Below are positions 17,230-24,724 of a stretch of DNA of 63,126 nt, piece after piece. The notes beneath the pieces were generated by a model. That model was not told the origin of the DNA, searched no databases, and worked only from the letters and a program-made list of their open reading frames with translations. A program made the position numbers and the translations under genes. Every line of letters begins with the position of its first letter. Positions within the stretch are counted from its first letter, which is position 1. The DNA is from Rhodovulum sp. PH10 (lineage in GTDB: Bacteria > Pseudomonadota > Alphaproteobacteria > Rhizobiales > Xanthobacteraceae), in assembly GCF_000293785.1 (NCBI RefSeq), contig NZ_AKZI01000113.1, positions 1 through 63,126 of the forward strand. Reading direction: 5' to 3'.

Positions 17230-18333
17230 ATGACCGACACGGTCCGGCTCGGCCTGCCGCTGCTCGCCGCGGCGCAGGCGCAGAAGCACGTCACCCACAA
17301 CGAGGCGTTGCTGATCATCGATGCGGTGGTGCAACTCTCGGTGATCGACAGCGAGCACACGTCGCCGCCGGAAACCGTGGTCGACGGCGACCGCTACCGC
17401 GTCGCCTCCGGCGCGACCGGCGAGTGGTCCGCCTGGGACCTCAATATCGCGCTGAAGCTCGACGGCGAGTGGCGCAAGCTGGTGCCGAAATCCGGCTGGA
17501 TCTGCTGGGACGAGACGGCGCAGCTTCTTTCGGTATGGACCGGCAGCGGCTGGACCGATTTCGGCGGCACGCTCGGCTTTCTCACCACCGGTGCGGTCGC
17601 GGACGGCAGCCTGTCGCGGATCGGCATTCTCACCGCGGCGGATGCCACGAACCGCCTCGCGGTGAAGACCGACACGGCGCTGTTCTCGCACGACGACGTG
17701 ACGCCGGGCTCGGGCGATCTGCGGCTCACGCTCAACAAGAGTGCGGCGGCGCGTGACGCCGGCTTCGTGTTTCAGGACGGCTGGAGCACCCGTGCGCTGT
17801 TCGGCCTTCTGGGCGACGACGATTTCACCGTCAAGGTGACGCCGGACGGCTCGAGCTTCTTTACCGGGCTGGTCGTGCGCAAGGGGGATGGCCGGGTCGA
17901 TCACGTCCGTGGCGCAAAATTCTCGGCCTATCTGAACTACGGGCAGGATTACGCCGCGGGCGCGTGGCGGGATCTTCTCTTCAACAATTTCCGTCACAAC
18001 GACCAGGGGGCGGCGGCGATCGTCTCCAACGTCCTGACCTTCACCGCGCCGACCGCGGGCGTTTATCTGTTCGGCCTCTCGGCGACCTACGAGGCGGGCA
18101 GCGCGCCGAGCAAGATGCAGGTCGGCCTGTCGGTGAGCGGCGCGACGCCGACCGCCGACACGCTCGGCACCACGGGCGACGCGACCTTCGTGTCCGGCGA
18201 GACGCAGTGCCGCACGACGGCACTCCTGTCGCTCGCGGCGGGCGCGACGGTCGGTCCAAAAATCTGGTTCACCGGCGCGAACGGTCGGGTGCTCGGCAAC
18301 GAGAACGTTTTTTGGGGGGTGCGGATCGCGTGA
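17230..18333 (+). CDS. DUF2793 protein with C1q-like C-terminal domain (putative tail fibre)
   Basis: A 367-residue protein. Residues 1-110 are DUF2793, marked by LGLPLLAAAQAQKHVTHNEA and by the Trp-rich WSAWDLNIAL and GWICWDETAQLLSVW. The middle is beta-rich and fibre-like. The C-terminal 130 residues resemble a C1q/TNF-type jelly roll, with AKFSAYLNYGQDY, FTAPTAGVYLFGLSATYEAG and a final WGVRIA. DUF2793 proteins commonly lie after gp15 in rhizobial GTA clusters as candidate fibres. The trimeric jelly roll would make a plausible adhesin for a host-cell surface. This is inference from domain shape and position. Confidence 0.78.
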   Translation: MTDTVRLGLPLLAAAQAQKHVTHNEALLIIDAVVQLSVIDSEHTSPPETVVDGDRYRVASGATGEWSAWDLNIALKLDGEWRKLVPKSGWICWDETAQLLSVWTGSGWTDFGGTLGFLTTGAVADGSLSRIGILTAADATNRLAVKTDTALFSHDDVTPGSGDLRLTLNKSAAARDAGFVFQDGWSTRALFGLLGDDDFTVKVTPDGSSFFTGLVVRKGDGRVDHVRGAKFSAYLNYGQDYAAGAWRDLLFNNFRHNDQGAAAIVSNVLTFTAPTAGVYLFGLSATYEAGSAPSKMQVGLSVSGATPTADTLGTTGDATFVSGETQCRTTALLSLAAGATVGPKIWFTGANGRVLGNENVFWGVRIA

Positions 18334-18384
18334 GGGCGCGCCCGCGATTGGATCACTTCATCTCATCACAATCGGGAGACGTGC

Positions 18385-19350
18385 ATGGCACCGACGCCCG
18401 CAGCGACCGCGGCCGGCTATCGCAATCTGTGGAGCCGCGCGGAGATCGACGCGGCGCGCCGCGACGACGCGGCAATGCTCGCAACGAGAATAGGCCGGGT
18501 GAAGGGCCGCTATGCCGCGGTCCAGGCCGCGACCGGCGTGCCGTGGCCGGTGATCGCCGCGCTCCATGTGCGCGAGAGCGATCTCTCCTTCGCCGGCCAT
18601 CTGCACAACGGCGACCCGCTGCGTGCGAAGACCAGGCGGGTGCCGAAGGGGCGCCCGAAGGTCGCGCACGGCCCGCCGTACGGCTGGGAGGAATCGGCGA
18701 TCGATGCACTCACCATGGCGGGGCACCGACTCGACCGGGTCGAAAACTGGTCGGTCGAGCGCATCCTCTACGAATGCGAGCGGTACAACGGCTGGGGCTA
18801 TCTCGGAAAGATCAACAGCCCGTATCTGTGGTCGTGGACCAATCTCTACCACGCCGGAAAATACGTTCGTGATCACGTCTATTCGCCGACCGCCACCGAC
18901 GCGCAGCCGGGCTGTGTCGCGGTGTTCAAGAGCTTGATCGCGTCCGATCCGGAGGCGGCGATCATCTTCTCGAAGGCGCCGGCCGAGGCGGCCCCGCCGA
19001 AGGCGGTGACGCGCGAGGCGACGCGAAAGGCGCGCGCGGTGCGCGACGCGGGTGCCGCGAGTGCCGCCGCCGGCACCGGCAGCGAGGTCGTGACGCAGAC
19101 GGGGACGGTCGAGCCCGATCATGCCCCCGTCCTGACGCCGCTCGTCGCCTCGACGCTGATCGGCAGCGGCGTCGCCGTCGTGCTGGTGGCCGGCTGGCTC
19201 GCGGTCCGGCGCAAAGCGCTGATCGAGCGGGCCTGGACCGGCGCCTCGGCGGGTCTCTGCCGCCTCGTCCTCGCCGCCGAGGAGAAGGCTTCGGCCGCGG
19301 TTCTCGCAGCGCGAGCGGTGGTCGTTCGGCGGATCGGCAGGGGAGGCTGA
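18385..19350 (+). CDS. Lysozyme-like endolysin with C-terminal membrane anchor
   Basis: A 321-residue protein. The N-terminal 200 residues look like a lysozyme or lytic-transglycosylase fold, with the candidate catalytic Glu64 in HVRESDLSF preceded by GVPWPVIAALH and followed by GDPL and the Gly/Tyr-rich YNGWGYLGKINSPYLWSWTN. Residues 200-245 form an Ala-rich linker, and about 248-278 are one membrane helix (TLIGSGVAVVLVAGWLAVRR). There is no signal peptide. A GGGAG site precedes the ATG. The next gene is a holin-like gene two bases on, so I read the pair as a lysis cassette. The C-terminal anchor is unusual for an endolysin. Confidence 0.78.
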   Translation: MAPTPAATAAGYRNLWSRAEIDAARRDDAAMLATRIGRVKGRYAAVQAATGVPWPVIAALHVRESDLSFAGHLHNGDPLRAKTRRVPKGRPKVAHGPPYGWEESAIDALTMAGHRLDRVENWSVERILYECERYNGWGYLGKINSPYLWSWTNLYHAGKYVRDHVYSPTATDAQPGCVAVFKSLIASDPEAAIIFSKAPAEAAPPKAVTREATRKARAVRDAGAASAAAGTGSEVVTQTGTVEPDHAPVLTPLVASTLIGSGVAVVLVAGWLAVRRKALIERAWTGASAGLCRLVLAAEEKASAAVLAARAVVVRRIGRGG

Positions 19351-19352
19351 CG

Positions 19353-19964
19353 ATGGATTGGCGCGATCTCGGCGGGCAGCTCGCGAAGGCGGGCGCTCCG
19401 ATCATCGGCACGGCGCTCGGCGGGCCGCTCGGTGGCCTTTTGGGCAACGCGGTCGGCGGCGTTTTGGCGGAAGCGCTCGGCGCCGAGCCGACGCCGGAGG
19501 CGGTCGATGCCGCCATCGCCGCGACGGCGCCGGCCGAGCTTTCGGCCAAGCTCGCCGGCGCCGAGAGCGAGGCGCTCGCCAAATGGCCGGCGCTCGCCGA
19601 TATCGCCAAGGCGCGCGCCGACCTTTTGGGCCGGGCGCTCGGCGAGACGCAGGCGACCATGCGGGCCGAGGCCTTGGCGGGCGATCCGGTGCAGCGCTGG
19701 TGGCGCCCGCTCTACGGCTTCGAGCTGACCGTCGAGTGCGCCGCCTTCTGGGGGGTGGTCGTGTGGGCGCTCGCCCGCGGCGACGTCGCGCCGTTGAACG
19801 CCGCCGTCGAGGCGACCGGGCTCCTGGGCCTCTATTGGGGCGCGCGCTTCGCCGTGCTCGGCGTCTATGTCGAGGGCCGCTCGCGGGAGAAGACCGCGCT
19901 CGCCACCGGCCAGCCGGTGCCCTCGCTGGTCGGCCGCGTGATCGGCGCGGCGCGGGCACGCTGA
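19353..19964 (+). CDS. Holin-like protein (3TM holin family)
   Basis: A 203-residue protein resembling the 3TM holin family found in GTA and prophage lysis cassettes. The N-terminus has a Gly-rich hydrophobic stretch (GTALGGPLGGLLGNAVGGVL). A helical middle with many Ala follows, then the marker QRWWRPLYGFELTVECAAFW and two membrane helices at about residues 119-140 and 155-173. Its start is two bases after the stop of the endolysin, so both are translated from one message. It would make the hole that releases the endolysin. Confidence 0.8.
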   Translation: MDWRDLGGQLAKAGAPIIGTALGGPLGGLLGNAVGGVLAEALGAEPTPEAVDAAIAATAPAELSAKLAGAESEALAKWPALADIAKARADLLGRALGETQATMRAEALAGDPVQRWWRPLYGFELTVECAAFWGVVVWALARGDVAPLNAAVEATGLLGLYWGARFAVLGVYVEGRSREKTALATGQPVPSLVGRVIGAARAR

Positions 19965-19972
19965 GGAGGCGC

Positions 19973-20005
19973 GCCGAGGAAGTGTGCCGAGGAAGTGTGC
20001 CGAGG
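19973..20005 (+). repeat. 13-bp tandem repeat after the lysis genes
   Basis: The 13-base word GCCGAGGAAGTGT occurs twice in tandem at 19973-19985 and 19986-19998, followed by a partial third copy to 20005. It lies just past the holin stop. Confidence 0.8.
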
Positions 20006-20174
20006 CGACGAAACGCGCCGCCTGCGGCGTCGGGTGGACTTTGCGTCGCCGCAATGTGCCCCTAAATACGCCGAAAGGGCAGGGGCCGGCGGCAATGCGC
20101 CGCCGGACTGTCCGGAGCAACGGACGGGCCGGCGCCGCCGGGCGGCGCGGCAAAGGTCGGCGGGCGTGATCGTC

Positions 20175-20579
20175 ATGACGCGAGAAGCCGGGAGGCGAAA
20201 CGGCCGGCACACGGCCGGAACGGTTCTGCTCGCGCTGGGGCTGCTCGCCGGCTGCGGCGTGTTTCGCGCGCCGGCCGCGGAGCAGAGCGGCGCCCGGCCG
20301 CATGCGGCGAGCCCTGCCCAGCAGAAGCGCGAGCCGGCGCCCGGCGGTCCGCGCTGCCTCACCCGCGCCGAGCAGCGCACCCGCACGGCCAACCACACGG
20401 TGGTCTCGCTCGCCCGCGCGATGCACGCCGCAAAAGCTCGCCGCGGCGAGGTGGTGCGCGCCCGCCTGTGCGAGCAGAACGGCCGCCTCGTCTATCATCT
20501 CACTGTGTTGCCGCGCGGCGGAAAAGTGGTGCGGGCGACCGTCGACGCCGTCACCGGCAGCCTGATCGCCTCCCGCTGA
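20175..20579 (+). CDS. PepSY-domain lipoprotein
   Basis: A 134-residue lipoprotein. The signal peptide ends in a lipobox LLAGC at about residues 22-26, with Cys as the lipidated residue. The C-terminal half is PepSY-like (VVSLARAMHAAKARRGEVVR, then VYHLTVLPRGGKVVRATVDA), a fold often found in periplasmic modulators and inhibitors. A GTG nine bases earlier is an alternative start. It precedes a FeuP/FeuQ-like two-component pair on the same strand with a gap of 139 bases. In Sinorhizobium a small periplasmic protein, FeuN, encoded before feuP restrains FeuQ; by position this protein could play that part, which is inference. Confidence 0.72.
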   Translation: MTREAGRRNGRHTAGTVLLALGLLAGCGVFRAPAAEQSGARPHAASPAQQKREPAPGGPRCLTRAEQRTRTANHTVVSLARAMHAAKARRGEVVRARLCEQNGRLVYHLTVLPRGGKVVRATVDAVTGSLIASR

Positions 20580-20718
20580 CCCGCCTGCACGACACCGTCC
20601 GCAAGGGAGCGTTGCGCCACCGCCGTTTTTTGGACATTTTCGAAACCACAGTCGGGGTGATACGGCCATCCCGGCCGATCGGCGGATTCGTGCGCCGGCT
20701 CCGCCCGAGATTCTCTCC

Positions 20719-21390
20719 ATGCGGCTTCTCGTCGTCGAGGACGATCCCGACCTCAACCGTCAGCTTGCCACCGCGCTGACCGAGGCCGGCTATGTGGTGG
20801 ACCGCGCCTTCGACGGCGAGGAGGGCCACTATCTCGGCGAGACCGAGCCCTACGACGCGGTGATCCTCGATATCGGCCTGCCGCGGATGGACGGCCTCTC
20901 GGTGCTGGAGAGCTGGCGCCGCGCCGGCCGGGCGATGCCGGTGCTGATGCTCACCGCGCGCGACCGCTGGAGCGACAAGGTGCAGGCGTTCGACGCCGGC
21001 GCCGACGACTATGTGGCAAAACCGTTCCACCTCGAGGAGGTGTTGGCCCGCATGCGGGCGCTGCTGCGCCGCTCGGTCGGCCACGCCAAGGCGGAGTTTT
21101 TGTGCGGCCCCGTGCGGCTCGACTCCCGCACCGGCCGGGTGACGGTCGACGGCGCGCCGGTAAAACTCACCTCACACGAGTACCGGCTGCTCGCCTATCT
21201 GATGCACCACACCGGCCGGGTGGTGTCGCGCACCGAGCTGGTCGAGCACCTCTACGACCAGGACTTCGACCGCGACTCCAACACCATCGAGGTTTTCGTC
21301 GGGCGCATCCGGAAGAAGCTCGGGGTCGACGTGATCCAGACCGTGCGCGGGCTCGGCTATCTGCTGACGCCGCCGGGCGAGGCCCGCTGA
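20719..21390 (+). CDS. feuP: OmpR/PhoP-family response regulator (FeuP-like)
   Basis: A 223-residue response regulator. The receiver domain carries the acidic pair Asp8-Asp9 region, phospho-acceptor Asp51 (VILDIGLP), Thr79 and Lys101 (YVAKPF). A winged helix domain for DNA binding follows from about residue 125, with VKLTSHEYRLLAYLMHHTGR and the recognition region SNTIEVFVGRIRKKLG. The sequence is close to what I recall of FeuP, the regulator of rhizobial osmoadaptation and cyclic glucan export. The kinase gene starts four bases after its stop. The symbol is given from memory of the family and could also be stated as PhoP-like. Confidence 0.85.
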   Translation: MRLLVVEDDPDLNRQLATALTEAGYVVDRAFDGEEGHYLGETEPYDAVILDIGLPRMDGLSVLESWRRAGRAMPVLMLTARDRWSDKVQAFDAGADDYVAKPFHLEEVLARMRALLRRSVGHAKAEFLCGPVRLDSRTGRVTVDGAPVKLTSHEYRLLAYLMHHTGRVVSRTELVEHLYDQDFDRDSNTIEVFVGRIRKKLGVDVIQTVRGLGYLLTPPGEAR

Positions 21391-21394
21391 GATC

Positions 21395-22858
21395 ATGCCC
21401 GTGCGCGCCCACTCGCTCGCGCTCCGCCTCTTTCTCTCCGCCACCGCCTGGACCGTGGTGATCCTGCTCGCCACCGGCATCGGGCTGTCGTCGCTCTACC
21501 GGCAGGGCGTGGAGCGCTCGTTCGACCGCCGGCTCGGCGTCTATCTGCGCACGCTGGTGGCCGAGATCGCCGCCCCCGACGAGGGCGAGCGCGCGCCGAT
21601 GCCGCTCGGCGAGCCCTTGTTCGAGCTGCCGCTGTCCGGCTGGTACTGGCAGATCGGCCGGCTCGACGGCGACAAGGACACCCGCTCGTCGCATTCCCTG
21701 TGGGACTCGACCCTGCCGCACCTCGCCGATCTCGGCGTCGAGCCGGGGCCCGACGGCACCCGCCGCGGCTATGTCGACGGGCCCCAGGACCAGCGGCTGC
21801 GGCTCGTCGAGCGCATCATCGATCTCGGCGACGAGGGCCGCTTCCTGGTGTCGGTCGCCGGCGACCCGCAGGAGATCGACGAGGAGACCCGCTCGTTCGA
21901 CCGCACGCTCGGCGTCACCTTCGTGATGCTCGCGGCGGTGCTCGTGCTGATGACGGTGTTTCAGGTGCGGTTCGGCCTGGCGCCGCTCAAGCGCTTGTCG
22001 GACGGGCTCGCCGCCATCCGCGCCGGGCGCAGCGAAAAGCTCGAAGGCACGTTTCCCGACGAGATCGCCCCGCTCGCGCGCGAGACCAACGCGCTGATCG
22101 AGGCGAACCGCGAGATCGTCGAGCGCGCCCGCACCCATGTCGGCAATCTCGCGCACGCGCTGAAGACGCCGCTCACGGTGATCGTCAACGAGGCGGCCGG
22201 GCGCGACGACCCGCTGGCGGCAAAGGTGCGGGAGCAGGCGGCGATCATGCGCGACCAGGTGGCGCGGCAGCTCGAGCGTGCCCGGCTGGCCGCCCACCTC
22301 GAGGTGGTCGGCACCGTCACCGAGGTGCGGCCGGTGGTCGAGGCGCTCGCCAGGACGATGGAGAAGCTGCACCACGGCCGCGGCATCGTCATCGACGCCG
22401 ACGTGCCGGAAAACCTGCGGTTCCTCGGCGAGCGGCAGGACCTCGAGGAGATGGTCGGCAATCTGGTCGACAATGCCTGCAAATGGGCGCAAGGGCGCGT
22501 CTCGATCGAGGTTTTGGCGGTGCCGCTCGCGTCGTCGGAGCCGTCGCGCTCGACCGGCGGCGCGGCGGGCGCCGCCAGATCCGGGGCGCCGACCCCGGTC
22601 GCCGCCACCGGCGCGGCGAGCGGCCGGCTGCGGCCGAGCCTGCACCTTTTGGTCGACGACGACGGACCGGGCCTCTCGGTCGGCGAGCGCGAGCAGGTCG
22701 CCCGCCGCGGCAGCCGGCTCGACGAATCGAAGCCCGGCTCCGGCCTCGGCCTGTCGATCGTCACGGAGCTCGCCGGCCTCTATGGCGGCCGCCTGGTGCT
22801 CACCGACTCGCCGATGGGTGGCCTGCGCGCCGAGCTCACCCTGCCGGCGGCGGGGTAG
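21395..22858 (+). CDS. feuQ: Sensor histidine kinase (FeuQ/PhoQ-like)
   Basis: A 487-residue membrane kinase for the regulator just upstream. Two membrane helices at about residues 12-33 and 172-192 bracket a periplasmic sensor domain rich in acidic and aromatic residues (SGWYWQIGRLDGDKD). A HAMP region follows, then the dimerisation helix with His254 in LAHALKTPLTVI. The ATPase domain has the N box (EMVGNLVDNACKW), G1 (VDDDGPGL) and G2 (SGLGLSI). Between N box and G1 lies an unusual Ser/Ala/Pro-rich insert of about 35 residues. The acidic sensor face resembles PhoQ-type cation sensing, but the signal is unknown. Confidence 0.85.
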   Translation: MPVRAHSLALRLFLSATAWTVVILLATGIGLSSLYRQGVERSFDRRLGVYLRTLVAEIAAPDEGERAPMPLGEPLFELPLSGWYWQIGRLDGDKDTRSSHSLWDSTLPHLADLGVEPGPDGTRRGYVDGPQDQRLRLVERIIDLGDEGRFLVSVAGDPQEIDEETRSFDRTLGVTFVMLAAVLVLMTVFQVRFGLAPLKRLSDGLAAIRAGRSEKLEGTFPDEIAPLARETNALIEANREIVERARTHVGNLAHALKTPLTVIVNEAAGRDDPLAAKVREQAAIMRDQVARQLERARLAAHLEVVGTVTEVRPVVEALARTMEKLHHGRGIVIDADVPENLRFLGERQDLEEMVGNLVDNACKWAQGRVSIEVLAVPLASSEPSRSTGGAAGAARSGAPTPVAATGAASGRLRPSLHLLVDDDGPGLSVGEREQVARRGSRLDESKPGSGLGLSIVTELAGLYGGRLVLTDSPMGGLRAELTLPAAG

Positions 22859-22952
22859 GGCGGCGCTCGAGCCGGTGTTCCTCGACCGAAGGGGAGGTTT
22901 TCCTCTACACAACCTCGATCGACGTGCCTATCCTCTCGCCAGGGGCGAGGGC

Positions 22953-23207
22953 ATGTCGGACGACGGCTGGGGGCAGATTGTTGCCGAGATCATACGGAAC
23001 TATCCGCCGCAATGGACGCTTGCCATCGTTGCCGCGGGAATGCTGGTCTGGCGCTTGCCGGATATCGTCCGGGAGATTTTTACCGGCGCTCGGGAGCACA
23101 GGCGGATCGAGGCGGAGATAGAACGAAAGCGTTTGCTCGCTGCCCGTTCACTAAAGAAAAAGAAAGAGAGGCTGGAGAAGAAAAGACAGCGTGACCCGCC
23201 GGGATGA
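22953..23207 (+). CDS. Small membrane-anchored protein with basic coiled tail
   Basis: An 84-residue protein of unknown function. One membrane helix lies at about residues 22-40 (TLAIVAAGMLVWRLPDIV). The C-terminal 40 residues are highly charged and helical, rich in Arg, Lys and Glu (AEIERKRLLAARSLKKKKER). Its stop overlaps the ATG of the next gene, so the two form an operon. Base composition is visibly less GC-rich than in neighbouring genes, which hints at later acquisition. Confidence 0.65.
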   Translation: MSDDGWGQIVAEIIRNYPPQWTLAIVAAGMLVWRLPDIVREIFTGAREHRRIEAEIERKRLLAARSLKKKKERLEKKRQRDPPG

Positions 23208-23731
23208 ATGGCACCATGGCCTATGCGATCATATTCTTTGTTCTTTTCGTCTTTGCGGTCTATTACTGGACGAGGTGGAGAACAAAGCAAGAATTGATGT
23301 TCGAGCGGCATGCGAGCAAGTTCTACGAGAGCATCGCGCCGTTGCTCGATGATCCCGACACACCTTCAGGGATCGTCGAGCTGATCGAATTTCTCAACGA
23401 CATCATTTCCGACCGAAGCATCGCGAGCAAAATCCTCGGGCATCTGCTGTTTCGCCACAAGGGCTTCGAGGAGACGTACGACGATGCCGAGGACGACCCC
23501 GCAGTGTCCGACTTCTTGGGTCGCCGGAAGGAGCTGATGAAGCCGCTGATGGAAGCGATCGTGTCGTCGCTCGTGGCGATGACGTATCGCGGTCCCGTCG
23601 CCGGTGTGGTGCTGCGCAGGCTCGTGTTCTTCGACCTCGCGCGGGTTCGCAGCCGACCGGCCGTCGTCGCTTCGGAGCTGAAGTCCTTCTTTCCCGACCA
23701 CCACGGCGGGGCGGCCGCAACGGCCTGCTGA
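23204..23731 (+). CDS. Unknown membrane-anchored protein
   Basis: A 175-residue protein of unknown function. A membrane helix spans about residues 5-22 (MAYAIIFFVLFVFAVYYW) and is followed by Arg-rich and then acidic helical sequence (DDAEDDPAVSDFLGRRKELM). I do not recognise a domain. The ATG overlaps the stop of the 84-residue membrane protein gene (ATGA), so the pair is probably co-expressed and may work as a complex. The N-terminal codons are AT-rich compared with the surroundings. Confidence 0.65.
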   Translation: MNGTMAYAIIFFVLFVFAVYYWTRWRTKQELMFERHASKFYESIAPLLDDPDTPSGIVELIEFLNDIISDRSIASKILGHLLFRHKGFEETYDDAEDDPAVSDFLGRRKELMKPLMEAIVSSLVAMTYRGPVAGVVLRRLVFFDLARVRSRPAVVASELKSFFPDHHGGAAATAC

Positions 23732-23830
23732 CCATCCGGAACCGCCCCTCAGTTTTGCCCCATTTCTCACCCCATTGGGCCGGAGGGTCCACGAGCCGAC
23801 TTCGGCCGGCCGGGTGAGAGGGGGGTGACC

Positions 23831-24406
23831 ATGAGCGTCGACAGCGCGTCTGCGCGCGATTTTGCACCACGTGCGCGAGGAGCCGCGCGCGATTTCGCAC
23901 GAGGAGTCTCTCCGCGGAAAATCGTCGGGCGCGGGGTCGCGGTCGCGGCGGCGGCGCTGATGCTCGGCGCCTGCGCGGGCGATCCCAATTTCGGAACCGG
24001 CCCTCGTGAAAACACCGGCACGCTGCTCGGCGCGCTGGGCGGCGCGGCGCTGGGCGCGGCGGTCACCGGGGGCGGTGCGGGCTCGAAGATCGCCGGCGGC
24101 GTCGCCGGCGCGGCGATCGGCGGCTTGCTCGGCAATCGGATCGGCGCGGCGATGGACGACGAGGACCGCCGGCGCGCCTATGCGGCCGAGATGGCGGCGC
24201 TCGAGAGTGGCCGGTCGGGTGCACCGGTCAACTGGCGCAACCCGGATTCGGGGCGCTACGGCAGCGTGGTGCCGGGGCCGGCCTATCAGCAGGGGCCCTC
24301 GCAGTGCCGGAGCTACACCCACACGATCTATATCGACGGCACGCCGCAGACCGCCCGCGGCACCGCCTGCCGCAATCCGGACGGCAGCTGGCAGCCGGTC
24401 GGCTGA
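23831..24406 (+). CDS. Glycine-zipper outer membrane lipoprotein (17 kDa antigen-like)
   Basis: A 191-residue lipoprotein. An unusually long basic n-region (about 35 residues) leads to a hydrophobic core and lipobox LGAC near residue 49. A glycine-zipper repeat follows (LGALGGAALGAAVTGGGAGS, then IAGGVAGAAIGGLLGNRIGA), as in rickettsial 17 kDa antigen and related outer membrane proteins. The C-terminus has two Cys (SQCRSY, GTACRNPDGSW) with the family end QPVG. A GTG two codons upstream is an alternative start. It probably spans or coats the outer membrane; the precise role is unknown. Confidence 0.8.
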   Translation: MSVDSASARDFAPRARGAARDFARGVSPRKIVGRGVAVAAAALMLGACAGDPNFGTGPRENTGTLLGALGGAALGAAVTGGGAGSKIAGGVAGAAIGGLLGNRIGAAMDDEDRRRAYAAEMAALESGRSGAPVNWRNPDSGRYGSVVPGPAYQQGPSQCRSYTHTIYIDGTPQTARGTACRNPDGSWQPVG

Positions 24407-24724
24407 ACCAGGCCGACCCGCCGGCACGATCGGCCGGAGGCGGCCGGATTGCCTCCGGCGGCGACCTCTGTGGCGACCTTGTGCCGACCTCGGGGCGCGC
24501 GACATCGAGACGGACCGACATCGGAGGCGCGGGCAAAACCCGCGCTTCTCTCTCGCCTCGTCCAGCCCAGCCGCGGCCTCGGAGCGCCCGCCCGGAGCAG
24601 CCGGTCGGACGTGACCCCGCCACCCGTCCTCCGCGCGCTCGCTCGACCTTTCGGACATTTAACTGCTTCTTCAGACCACGTCCCTATACCGAACCGGAAG
24701 AAATTCCGTTTGCAGGGTGTGGGG
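24407..24724. other. Intergenic region
   Basis: A 318-base gap between two + strand genes. I see no gene, hairpin with U-tract or repeat in it. An AT-richer piece at about 24655-24720 (TTTAACTGCTTCTTCAG and following) is the likely promoter of the gene at 24725. Confidence 0.35.

Noticed and set aside
835-19964. Reading the 1-20 kb cluster as an ordinary integrated prophage
   Set aside because: There is no integrase, repressor, replication gene or attachment repeat, and gene order, short tape measure and gp12-gp15 types are those of gene transfer agents.
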